64,000 nucleotides of DNA from Rhodobacteraceae bacterium HTCC2150 (GTDB lineage Bacteria > Pseudomonadota > Alphaproteobacteria > Rhodobacterales > Rhodobacteraceae): assembly GCA_000169395.1 (NCBI GenBank), contig AAXZ01000001.1, forward strand, positions 806,001-870,000, given 5' to 3'. This document shows positions 27,928 to 35,776 of the stretch, piece by piece. Below the pieces are notes generated by a model. It worked only from the letters and a program-made list of their open reading frames with translations. It was not told where the DNA came from and made no database searches. Position numbers and translations under genes: made by a program. Within the stretch, counting starts at the first letter, position 1; each line of letters begins with the position of its first letter.

Positions 27928-28929
27928 ATGATCAAAACACCATACCTTTTGTTTTTGGGCGATGCGCCTGACCAACTAGCTGCAAAAGTTGCACAGGGTA
28001 TTAAAGACTGGCGTCCAGACAACGCAGTTGGACAATACCGTATGCCTTCTTGTGGCGCGGATCTGAAAATTGCTGACATGACATTGGCAGAGGCCAAAGA
28101 AGCTGGTGCCAAGACTTTGGTTATTGGCGTTGCGAACCGTGGCGGCATTATTTCGGCGGCGTGGAAAGAAGTGCTGATCGAAGCCATGCGCATGGGGTAT
28201 GATCTGGCCAGCGGATTGCACAATCTTCTGTCAGAAGAAGCTGATCTAGTGGCCGTTGCTGCGGAAACCGGCGCAACACTTCATGATGTACGCATTGCTT
28301 CTGTTGATTACCCAATTGCCAATGGCATCAAGCGCAGCGGCAAACGTTGTTTGGCTGTAGGCACCGATTGTTCCGTTGGTAAAATGTACACAGCTTTGGC
28401 CATGGACAAAGAAATGCGCGAACGTGGTTTGAAATCGACCTTCCGCGCGACGGGTCAGACCGGTATTTTGATCACTGGTGATGGCGTGCCACTTGATGCC
28501 GTTGTTGCTGATTTCATGGCGGGTGCGGTTGAGTATTTGACACCAGACAATGATGCGGATCACTGGGACATGATCGAAGGACAAGGCAGCTTGTTCCACG
28601 TTTCATATTCCGGCGTCACAATGGCACTTGTACATGGTGGTCAACCAGATGCGTTGATCCTGAGCCACGAGCCAACTCGTGAGCACATGCGTGGTTTGCC
28701 AACATATCAACAGCCAACCCTTGCCGAGTTGCGCGATGTCGCATTGACGTTGGCCAAGGTCGGTAACCCAGATTGTAAAGTGATTGGCATTTCGGTGAAC
28801 ACCCAGCATCTGAACGAAGAAGAAGCTGTCGCTTACATGGCGAAAGTTGAGGCTGAAATGGGTCTGCCTACTGTTGATCCATTCCGTCACGGTGCGGGCC
28901 GTCTTGTTGACGCGCTAGAAGCTGTCTAA
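27928..28929 (+). CDS. dgcN: D-glutamate N-acetyltransferase DgcN (DUF1611)
   Basis: A 333-aa DUF1611 protein. DgcN has been described as the enzyme that N-acetylates D-glutamate in a two-gene catabolic route with DgcA; the role here is by homology and by the adjacent dgcA. Seen: a P-loop-like VGTDCSVGKMYTALAM (about residues 145-160), FRATGQTGILITGDG and the C-terminal VDPFRHGAGRL. ATG 27928 (MIKTPYLL) has GGGG upstream and matches the family start; an ATG seven codons earlier does not. A strong hairpin separates it from dgcA. Confidence 0.87.
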   Translation: MIKTPYLLFLGDAPDQLAAKVAQGIKDWRPDNAVGQYRMPSCGADLKIADMTLAEAKEAGAKTLVIGVANRGGIISAAWKEVLIEAMRMGYDLASGLHNLLSEEADLVAVAAETGATLHDVRIASVDYPIANGIKRSGKRCLAVGTDCSVGKMYTALAMDKEMRERGLKSTFRATGQTGILITGDGVPLDAVVADFMAGAVEYLTPDNDADHWDMIEGQGSLFHVSYSGVTMALVHGGQPDALILSHEPTREHMRGLPTYQQPTLAELRDVALTLAKVGNPDCKVIGISVNTQHLNEEEAVAYMAKVEAEMGLPTVDPFRHGAGRLVDALEAV

Positions 28930-28934
28930 AACTT

Positions 28935-28969
28935 AAAACGGGTATCAGTTTAGGCTGGTACCCGTTTTT
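28935..28969 (+). terminator. Terminator-like hairpin between dgcN and dgcA
   Basis: AAACGGGTATCAG pairs with CTGGTACCCGTTT over 13 bp (one G-T pair) around a short loop and is followed by TTTTT. It has all marks of an intrinsic terminator, yet the dgcA start lies only 18 bp beyond it with no room for a promoter. Partial termination or 3'-end protection of dgcN mRNA would lower DgcA relative to DgcN. Confidence 0.8.
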
Positions 28970-28987
28970 ACATCATTGGGGCATTTC

Positions 28988-29950
28988 ATGATCAAAGTAA
29001 GCCGAGACAGTTTTAAACTTGCCGAAGTTTTCACAATTTCACGCGGGTCTCGTACGCAAGCCGATGTTCTTACGGTTCGGATTACCAAAGATGGCATCAC
29101 TGGCTGGGGCGAATGTGTGCCCTATGCGCGTTACGGCGAAAGCATGGACAGTGTTACGGCTGAAATCGAAGGTTTAGCAGGCGATTTGACCCGCGAAAAC
29201 CTGATGCACAGCCTGCCTGCGGGTGCAGCTCGAAATGCAGTCGATTGTGCGTTGTGGGATCTTGAGGCGAAAACCAGTGGCCAACGCGTTTGGCAATTGG
29301 CCGGCTTATCAAAACCTGGTCCTGAAATTACCGCTTTCACATTGTCATTGGGTACGCCCGAAAGCATGGAAATTGCGGCGGCCAAGCATGCGCATCGCCC
29401 TTTGTTGAAAATCAAACTTGGCACTGCTGATGACATGGCCCGCCTTGAAGCGGTGCGTCGTGGCGCACCAGACGCGGCAATCATTGTTGATGCCAACGAG
29501 GGCTGGTCCGCTGATGTATACAGTGATCTTGCCCCGCATCTTGTTCGGTTGGGCGTGAAATTGGTGGAACAACCGATGCCCGCTGGCCAAGATCAAATGC
29601 TGGCTGAAATTGAGCGACCTTTGCCTGTTTGTGCCGATGAAACTTGTCACGATCGTGCCAGTCTGCCTGATTTGGTTGGCAAATATGATGTGGTTAACAT
29701 CAAACTGGATAAAACCGGCGGATTGACCGAGGCGTTGGCCCTGAAACAAGCCGCAATTGATGCAGGCTACGGTGTAATGGTCGGATGTATGGTTGGGTCA
29801 TCCTTGGCGATGGCACCGGCCACTTTGGTGGCGCAGGGTGTGGCATTTACCGATCTTGACGGGCCGCTTTTGTTGGCCCAAGACCGCGAACAACCATTGC
29901 AATTTGACGGGCAGGGCGTTCATCCGCCACTTGCCACCCTTTGGGGATAA
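28988..29950 (+). CDS. dgcA: N-acetyl-D-glutamate racemase DgcA (enolase superfamily)
   Basis: A 320-aa muconate-lactonizing-subgroup enolase-superfamily enzyme of the type also annotated as dipeptide (L-Ala-D/L-Glu) epimerase. Seen: KIKLG with the first catalytic Lys, metal ligands in IIVDANEGW, VEQPMP and CADETCHD, and the second Lys in NIKLDKTGG. Adjacent dgcN makes N-acetyl-D-glutamate racemase the better call. ATG 28988 has GGGG six bases upstream. It ends 14 bp before the transaminase start. Confidence 0.85.
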   Translation: MIKVSRDSFKLAEVFTISRGSRTQADVLTVRITKDGITGWGECVPYARYGESMDSVTAEIEGLAGDLTRENLMHSLPAGAARNAVDCALWDLEAKTSGQRVWQLAGLSKPGPEITAFTLSLGTPESMEIAAAKHAHRPLLKIKLGTADDMARLEAVRRGAPDAAIIVDANEGWSADVYSDLAPHLVRLGVKLVEQPMPAGQDQMLAEIERPLPVCADETCHDRASLPDLVGKYDVVNIKLDKTGGLTEALALKQAAIDAGYGVMVGCMVGSSLAMAPATLVAQGVAFTDLDGPLLLAQDREQPLQFDGQGVHPPLATLWG

Positions 29951-29964
29951 AATAGGAGATAAAG

Positions 29965-30816
29965 ATGAGCCGCACAGTTTACGTTAATGGTGAATACGTC
30001 GCCGAAGAAGATGCTAAAATCTCGGTCTTTGATCGCGGTTTTCTGATGGCCGATGGTGTGTACGAAGTAACATCAGTTCTTGATGGCAAGTTGATTGATT
30101 TCGAAGGGCATCAGGTTCGTCTAAATCGTTCGCTCAATGAACTTGAGATGGATGCACCAGTTTCTGATGATGATTTGCTGGAAATTCACCGCAAGCTGGT
30201 TGAATTGAATGACGTCACAGAAGGGCTTGTCTATTTGCAAGTAACACGTGGTGCTGCAGATCGCGATTTCGCCTATCCAAAGGGTGTTGCACCAAGTTTG
30301 GTGATGTTCACCCAATCCAAAAACGTCGTGAACAGCCCCGCTGTGAGCACTGGCATCAAGGTCATTTCAATTGATGATCTTCGCTGGGGTCGCCGTGATA
30401 TCAAAACCGTTCAATTGCTATACCCCGCTATGGGCAAAATGATGGCCAAAGCGGCTGGTTGTGATGATGCATGGATGGTTGAAGATGGCTTTGTCACCGA
30501 GGGCACCTCTAACAATGCTTACATTGTTAAAGACGGAAAAATCATCACGCGCCAGCTGTCTAACGATATTTTAAGCGGTATTACACGCGCGGCCGTCTTG
30601 CGTTTTGCCGTTGAGGCGCAAATGGAAGTAGTTGAACGTCCTTTCACAATTGACGAAGTCAAAGACGCCGATGAAGCATTCATCACATCAGCCACAACAT
30701 TCGTACAAGGTGTTGTTGAAATGGATGGCGTAGCAATTGGCACAGGCAAACCGGGTGAAATCGCATTGCGTTTGCGTGAAATCTATCTGGACGAGAGCCG
30801 CAAAAAAGCGATCTAA
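29965..30816 (+). CDS. dat: D-amino-acid transaminase (class IV)
   Basis: PLP enzyme that moves the amino group between D-amino acids and 2-oxo acids, interconverting D-alanine and D-glutamate. The 283-aa fold-type IV protein has the PLP Lys147 in RDIKTVQLL (equivalent to the Bacillus DAAT Lys145), TEGTSNNAYIV and the C-terminal SATTFVQGV. GGAG precedes the ATG. The dgcN-dgcA-dat order suggests that various D-amino acids are funnelled to D-glutamate and then to L-glutamate. A branched-chain or 4-amino-4-deoxychorismate specificity cannot be excluded from sequence. Confidence 0.83.
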   Translation: MSRTVYVNGEYVAEEDAKISVFDRGFLMADGVYEVTSVLDGKLIDFEGHQVRLNRSLNELEMDAPVSDDDLLEIHRKLVELNDVTEGLVYLQVTRGAADRDFAYPKGVAPSLVMFTQSKNVVNSPAVSTGIKVISIDDLRWGRRDIKTVQLLYPAMGKMMAKAAGCDDAWMVEDGFVTEGTSNNAYIVKDGKIITRQLSNDILSGITRAAVLRFAVEAQMEVVERPFTIDEVKDADEAFITSATTFVQGVVEMDGVAIGTGKPGEIALRLREIYLDESRKKAI

Positions 30817-30833
30817 TTCGTCTGAAATCAATC

Positions 30834-30864
30834 AAAAAGCCACGCAGCTAGTGCGTGGCTTTTT
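30834..30864. terminator. Bidirectional terminator after dat
   Basis: AAAAAGCCACGCA and TGCGTGGCTTTTT pair perfectly over 13 bp around a 5-base loop. It separates dat from the convergent DUF1244 gene. Confidence 0.92.
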
Positions 30865-30876
30865 GCATTTTTGGAC

Positions 30877-31182
30877 TTAGGTGTTGTGAGACTTTTTAAA
30901 AGCGTCTTGTTGATCTTGGCTTGCTTCTGTTTGATGTGCGTCGCGCCATTCTGCAAAGGGCATGCCGTAAAACGCCTCGCGACCTTCGTCCTTGTTCATT
31001 TCGATGCCTTTTTCGTTTGCGGCCTCTTGATACCAGCGACTTAGGCAATTCCGACAAAAGCCAGTCAAATTCATCATATCGATGTTTTGAACATCCGTGC
31101 GCTTGGCTAAATGATCGCGCAATCGGCGAAATGCTGCGGCCTCTAATTCGATTTGGGTCTGTTCGTCCAGTTGCTTATCCAT
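30877..31182 (-). CDS. DUF1244 small protein
   Basis: A 101-aa DUF1244 protein with MNLTGFCRNCLSRWY (a CxxC pair) and EGREAFYGMPFAEW. Function unknown; the Cys pair suggests metal or redox chemistry. ATG 31182 has AGGAA seven bases upstream and lies within the last codons of the N-formylglutamate amidohydrolase gene (8-bp overlap), so both form one operon. Confidence 0.82.
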   Translation of the reverse strand: MDKQLDEQTQIELEAAAFRRLRDHLAKRTDVQNIDMMNLTGFCRNCLSRWYQEAANEKGIEMNKDEGREAFYGMPFAEWRDAHQTEASQDQQDAFKKSHNT

Positions 31183-31933
31183 GGGGCAATTCCTGTGTAG
31201 ATATATCTGCCAATGCGGCGGTGAAAATGGGGGCCAAACGGGTGGCCCAATTAAGTTGTTGTGATGGCGTCTCAATCAAATCGTTTCGCACTTCGACCAA
31301 AACATGCAAGCGGTCATGTTGCAGAGCATGACGATCCATAGCGTCCCCGGGTAGTTTCCCAAGGTAAGGTTCATTATCGCCAACACAAAGGTCATCCTCT
31401 GCCATCAAACGCGCAAGCAACGGGTTTGCAAGACGTCGATCTTCGGCTGAAAGAATACCAACATGCCAAGGTCGGCCTGGGCGCCCAGCAAGTTGCGGTG
31501 TGAAAGAATGAATAGATAGGATCACAGGTTGGGGTCTTGCTGCAATCACACGCGTTAATGCATCATGATAGGGGCGGTGAAGCGCATCAAGACGTCGCTC
31601 AACTTCATCTGCATCGGCATGGCGGTTAGCCGGTATCAAGGTTCCATCATAAAGCTTCATCAACAAGGTTGGATCGTCTTCACCACGGTTTGGATCAATC
31701 ACAAGGCGCGAGAAATTTGAAAGAACGGCAGGGCTGTCCAATTGATCAGCCAGTGCACGGACTAATCCAGCGGCGCCGACATCATAGGCAATGTGTCGCG
31801 CCATATCCTTGGACGCCAAACCAAGGCAGCCGTTGTTTGTACAATCGGGCACACGATTTGAAGCGTGATCGCATGTAACAACCCAAGCACCTAAACGGTT
31901 TTCGCCGATAATTTCAAAGGGGGCAGTGGTCAT
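31175..31933 (-). CDS. N-formylglutamate amidohydrolase family protein
   Basis: A 252-aa zinc hydrolase of the HutG-like N-formylglutamate amidohydrolase family. Seen: CDHASNRVP near the N terminus with zinc ligand His, and SIHSFTPQL and EVRNDLI further on. The classic reaction is N-formyl-L-glutamate to formate plus glutamate; no other hut gene is nearby. Because it faces a D-glutamate N-acetylation pathway, deacylation of N-acetylglutamate is an attractive alternative, but this is inference. AAGGT precedes the ATG. Confidence 0.82.
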   Translation of the reverse strand: MTTAPFEIIGENRLGAWVVTCDHASNRVPDCTNNGCLGLASKDMARHIAYDVGAAGLVRALADQLDSPAVLSNFSRLVIDPNRGEDDPTLLMKLYDGTLIPANRHADADEVERRLDALHRPYHDALTRVIAARPQPVILSIHSFTPQLAGRPGRPWHVGILSAEDRRLANPLLARLMAEDDLCVGDNEPYLGKLPGDAMDRHALQHDRLHVLVEVRNDLIETPSQQLNWATRLAPIFTAALADISTQELPHG

Positions 31934-32080
31934 GAATTATACCTTATTCATCGGGGTCATCGATCGATAAGAGTCTATTTATCCCTTGTTGTCACAAACT
32001 TCCAGTTGTCTAAGTGCTTGTTTTCCGCCATATGGAAGGCGGCCCACGTAAATGAAAACAACAAAGAGGATGCGACAAGG

Positions 32081-33526
32081 ATGAGACGCCTGCGCAATGT
32101 GAAGATTGTGGCCACGCTTGGGCCTGCTTCTGATGACTATGAAATGATCCGTGCCCTATTTGAGGCTGGTGCCGACGTGTTCCGCCTGAATATGAGCCAC
32201 GGCAGCCATGATGAAATTGCTGTTCGTCATGCAATCATTCGCAAAATTGAACAAGATGTTGGTCGCCCGATTACGATTTTGGCCGACCTTCAAGGGCCAA
32301 AACTACGTTGTGGTGAGTTCAAGAATACCTCTGAAGAGTTGGAGGTTGGTCAAAAATTCCGATTTGATTTGGATGATGCACCGGGTGATGCGACCCGTGT
32401 TAAGTTGCCTCATCATGAAATTTTTGAGGCCCTTCGCCCCGGCGCGACACTTCTTATTAATGACGGTAAAATCCGTGTAACTGTAGAAGACTGCGGTAAA
32501 GATTTTGCCGATTGTGTGGTCGTTGCAGGTGGTACGATTTCCAACCGCAAAGGTGTGAACGTTCCTGATGTCCTTTTGCCGTTGAAAGCCTTGTCAGAAA
32601 AAGACAAACGCGATCTGGAATTTGTATGTGAACTGGGTGTTGATTGGTTGGCGATGTCCTTTGTCCAACGTCCCGAAGATGTATATGAGGGGCGTGACTT
32701 GGTTAAAGGTCGTGCAGCAATCCTGTCTAAAATCGAAAAGCCAGCGGCGGTTGAGGCGTTCAAAGAAATTTTGCGCGCCTCAGATGGTATTATGGTTGCC
32801 CGTGGGGATTTGGGTGTTGAGCTGCCTGTTCAAAACCTGCCGCCTTTGCAAAAACGCATGATCCGTGCATGTCGTCGTGCAGCCAAGCCTGTGATTGTTG
32901 CAACCCAAATGTTGGAAAGCATGATCGAAAGCCCAATGCCCACACGGGCCGAGGTGTCTGACGTAGCTACAGCCATTTATGAGGGCGCTGATGCAGTTAT
33001 GCTGAGTGCGGAATCTGCAGCTGGTGATTTCCCAATTGAAGCTGTGACGACGATGAATAACGTCGCGATTGAGGTGGAAAGCGATCCAACCTACCGCGAT
33101 GTTATCACCGCTAGTCGTGGTGCTGACAAAACGTCGGTTGCCGATGCAATCGTTTCTGCGGCACGTGAAATAGCCGAAACCACCGATATCAAGGCGATTT
33201 GCTGTTTTTCTCAATCTGGGTCCACCGCCTCACTTGTGGCGCGTGAACGACCTGGTGTGCCAATCATTATGTTGACACCACTGGTTTCAACCGCCCGTCA
33301 GTTGACGTTGACGTGGGGTTTGCATTGTTGCCAAACCGGCGAAGTGAACCGTTTCAAAGAGGCTGTGATTTCGGCTGTACGCGCAGCACTCAAGTTTGAA
33401 TTTGCGACACCCAAAGATCAGGTTGTGGTGACGGCGGGTGTGCCGTTCAACCAACCTGGCACAACCAACATTCTTCGCGTGGCACCATGTGAAGAAAGGT
33501 TGATTTCTCGAAGTGAACCCGAATAG
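32081..33526 (+). CDS. pyk: Pyruvate kinase
   Basis: PEP plus ADP to pyruvate plus ATP, last step of glycolysis. The 481-aa protein is full length, with TLGPAS and NMSHGSHD near the start, the metal/substrate segment MVARGDLGVELP, ATQMLESM and a C-terminal regulatory domain containing FSQSGSTA. ATG 32081 (MRRLRNVKIV) matches homologues, although the nearest GAGG is rather far upstream. It is divergent from the N-formylglutamate amidohydrolase gene. Confidence 0.96.
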   Translation: MRRLRNVKIVATLGPASDDYEMIRALFEAGADVFRLNMSHGSHDEIAVRHAIIRKIEQDVGRPITILADLQGPKLRCGEFKNTSEELEVGQKFRFDLDDAPGDATRVKLPHHEIFEALRPGATLLINDGKIRVTVEDCGKDFADCVVVAGGTISNRKGVNVPDVLLPLKALSEKDKRDLEFVCELGVDWLAMSFVQRPEDVYEGRDLVKGRAAILSKIEKPAAVEAFKEILRASDGIMVARGDLGVELPVQNLPPLQKRMIRACRRAAKPVIVATQMLESMIESPMPTRAEVSDVATAIYEGADAVMLSAESAAGDFPIEAVTTMNNVAIEVESDPTYRDVITASRGADKTSVADAIVSAAREIAETTDIKAICCFSQSGSTASLVARERPGVPIIMLTPLVSTARQLTLTWGLHCCQTGEVNRFKEAVISAVRAALKFEFATPKDQVVVTAGVPFNQPGTTNILRVAPCEERLISRSEPE

Positions 33527-33558
33527 GGTCACTCAACTAAAGCGAGAAAGGACGGAAA

Positions 33559-33780
33559 TTGCACCCTGATATCATACTTGTTTTGGGCTTAGCCCTATTG
33601 GTTCTGACGATTCCCGGCCTTATTTCTACGTTTTCAGAAGGGCGATCCATACGTTTTAGTGGATTGTCTTTCTTGGCGTCTGTTGGGCTTGTGGCTTATG
33701 CATACACGCAAAAGCCGGGCGGATACCAAATTGATGAAATTCCCGACGTCATCGTGCGTGTAATCGGGCAGTTAATTTAA
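33559..33780 (+). CDS. Small membrane protein with TTG start
   Basis: A 73-aa protein with two hydrophobic segments (about residues 4-22 and 32-50) and a short C-terminal tail. The only available start is TTG at 33559: an in-frame stop lies just upstream with no ATG or GTG between, and GGACGG is well placed. It lies between pyk and rpmI on the same strand. Family not recognised. Confidence 0.7.
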   Translation: MHPDIILVLGLALLVLTIPGLISTFSEGRSIRFSGLSFLASVGLVAYAYTQKPGGYQIDEIPDVIVRVIGQLI

Positions 33781-33920
33781 TCCCAATTTTTGTTGTAAAA
33801 AGGGATTTTGTGCTTGCTAGTTAAGTGACTGATCCCTATACGGCACCTTCAATCCGTGTGACCGGCCGAAGTGGCATGCCGAGTCGCGCGTCTACCGCTC
33901 AGAAAATAGAGGAGACGGAA

Positions 33921-34121
33921 ATGCCAAAGATGAAGACTAAATCGAGCGCCAAAAAGCGCTTTAAGGTGACGGCCAATGGCCACATCAAAGCAGGTCACGC
34001 TGGCAAACGCCACGGCATGATTAAACGTTCAACCAAATTTATTCGCACAGCACGCGGCACTCGACTTTTGTCTAAGCCAGACGCTGCTATCGTGAAAAAA
34101 TATATGCCGTACGCGCGCTGA
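33921..34121 (+). CDS. rpmI: 50S ribosomal protein L35
   Basis: A 66-aa basic protein, [14 protein letters not shown] at the start and KKYMPYAR at the end, typical L35. ATG 33921 has GGAGACGG upstream; open frame further out is not used. It is followed 12 bp later by rplT. The initiation factor gene infC, often upstream in other bacteria, is absent here. Confidence 0.97.
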   Translation: MPKMKTKSSAKKRFKVTANGHIKAGHAGKRHGMIKRSTKFIRTARGTRLLSKPDAAIVKKYMPYAR

Positions 34122-34133
34122 GGAGAATGAACC

Positions 34134-34496
34134 ATGTCTAGAGTTACCAGCGGTAAAGTTACCCACGCTCGTCACAAAAAAGTAATCAAAGCGGCTAAAG
34201 GCTATAGCGGTCGTCGTAAGAATGCTTTCCGTACTGCAACGCAGGCGGTGGATAAAGCTAACCAGTACGCAACACGCGACCGTAAAGCGCGCAAGCGTAA
34301 TTTCCGCGCTTTGTGGATCCAGCGTATTAACGCGGGTGTTCGCAGCATCGACGCCGCATTCACATACTCACGTTTCATCAACGGTCTGGCGCTAGCCGGT
34401 ATCGAAGTTGACCGTAAAGTTTTAGCTGACTTGGCCGTACACGAGCCAGCAGCATTTGAAGCCATCGTAAATAAAGCGAAAGCTGCGTTGGCCTAA
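34134..34496 (+). CDS. rplT: 50S ribosomal protein L20
   Basis: A 120-aa basic protein with the L20 signature ([16 protein letters not shown], then [16 protein letters not shown]). It binds 23S rRNA early in 50S assembly and in other bacteria represses its own operon. GGAG precedes the ATG. Confidence 0.97.
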   Translation: MSRVTSGKVTHARHKKVIKAAKGYSGRRKNAFRTATQAVDKANQYATRDRKARKRNFRALWIQRINAGVRSIDAAFTYSRFINGLALAGIEVDRKVLADLAVHEPAAFEAIVNKAKAALA

Positions 34497-34521
34497 TACT
34501 TCTGTAGAAGTTTGAAATTTG

Positions 34522-34560
34522 GAACCCCGCGCGGCATTGCCGAGGCGGGGTTCTTTCGTT
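34522..34560 (+). terminator. Intrinsic terminator after rplT
   Basis: GAACCCCGC and GCGGGGTTC pair perfectly over 9 bp around a GC-rich 14-base loop and are followed by TTTCGTTTT. Confidence 0.85.
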
Positions 34561-34568
34561 TTAGGGTT

Positions 34569-34611
34569 TGATCAAAAGGAGTGCCTTGCGGCACACAGTT
34601 TCCCTTGATCA
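34569..34611 (+). promoter_or_regulatory. Nested stem-loop in the pheST leader
   Basis: Outer arms TGATCAA and TTGATCA pair perfectly and enclose a second hairpin GTGCC-TTGC-GGCAC. It lies about 90 bp upstream of pheS, just past the rplT terminator. E. coli pheST is attenuated, but I see no Phe-rich leader peptide, so the structure could be a different leader control or an operator. Confidence 0.4.
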
Positions 34612-34702
34612 GCCCCTTATGGGGCCGCTCAAGATGCGGGCGCACCCTTGCAATCAGGGCTTTGTGTGATAGCAAGCGTTGGACTAATTTGGAGGGCCGA
34701 TC

Positions 34703-35776
34703 ATGGATGATCTGCGAAAGAAATATCTGGATGCCATTGCAGGCGCCATGGATGAAAGCACGCTGGAATATGTGCGTGTTTCGGCAATTGGCAAAAAAGG
34801 CGAAGTGGCCCTTAAGATGCGTGAACTTGGCAAGATGACGCCAGAGGAACGCCAGACGGCTGGTCCTGCGCTGAATGCCCTAAAGAACGAGATTAATTCT
34901 GCGTTGATGGCCAAGAAAGAAGGGCTTGCTGACGCTGCCCTAAATGAACGTTTGCAAACCGAATGGTTGGATGTATCCCTGCCCGGTCGCAAACGTCCTG
35001 CCGGCACAATCCACCCAATTTCGCAAGTAACCGAAGAAGTTACCGCCATTTTTGCAGACATGGGTTTTTCCGTGGCTGAAGGCCCGCAAATTGAATCCGA
35101 CTGGTTCAATTTTGATGCTTTGAACATTCCGCCAGAGCACCCTGCGCGCCAAGAACATGATACGTTCTTTATGTCTTTGCCGGAAGGTGCAGATCGTGCG
35201 CCTCATGTTTTGCGCACCCATACCAGCCCCGTTCAAATCCGCGCAATGTCTGAACAAGGCGCGCCCATTCGAGTGATTGCACCAGGTCGCGTCTATCGCT
35301 GTGATTATGATCAGACGCACACGCCAATGTTTCACCAAATCGAAGGTCTTGCCATCGATAAGGACATTTCAATGGCGAACCTGAAATGGGTGTTAGAGGA
35401 ATTTGTGCGTTCCTTCTTTGAGGTGGACAATGTCGAGTTGCGTTTCCGCGCATCACACTTTCCTTTCACTGAACCAAGCGCCGAAGTTGATATTCGATGC
35501 AGTTGGAAAGACGGCACACTAAAAGTTGGCGAAGGCGACGATTGGTTGGAAATTTTGGGTTCCGGCATGGTGCACCCCAAAGTTTTGGCGGCTGCGGGTG
35601 TTGATCCAGAAGAATGGCAAGGATTTGCCTTTGGCTTGGGTATCGATCGGATTGCGATGTTGAAATACGGCATTCCAGATTTGCGTGCGTTCTTTGATTC
35701 AGACTTGCGCTGGTTGCGCCATTATGGATTTGCGTCACTTGACCAACCAAATTTGCAAGGGGGATTAAGCCGATGA
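34703..35776 (+). CDS. pheS: Phenylalanyl-tRNA synthetase alpha subunit
   Basis: Catalytic subunit of the (alpha-beta)2 synthetase that charges tRNA-Phe. The 357-aa protein has the N-terminal coiled coil, class II motif 2 ([20 protein letters not shown]) and motif 3 with [20 protein letters not shown] precedes the ATG. The stop overlaps the pheT start as ATGA. Confidence 0.97.
   Translation: MDDLRKKYLDAIAGAMDESTLEYVRVSAIGKKGEVALKMRELGKMTPEERQTAGPALNALKNEINSALMAKKEGLADAALNERLQTEWLDVSLPGRKRPAGTIHPISQVTEEVTAIFADMGFSVAEGPQIESDWFNFDALNIPPEHPARQEHDTFFMSLPEGADRAPHVLRTHTSPVQIRAMSEQGAPIRVIAPGRVYRCDYDQTHTPMFHQIEGLAIDKDISMANLKWVLEEFVRSFFEVDNVELRFRASHFPFTEPSAEVDIRCSWKDGTLKVGEGDDWLEILGSGMVHPKVLAAAGVDPEEWQGFAFGLGIDRIAMLKYGIPDLRAFFDSDLRWLRHYGFASLDQPNLQGGLSR

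Noticed and set aside
27492-28223. 243-codon minus-strand frame across the dgcN promoter
   Set aside because: It runs antisense to two clear genes and through the AT-rich promoter; composition is not protein-like.
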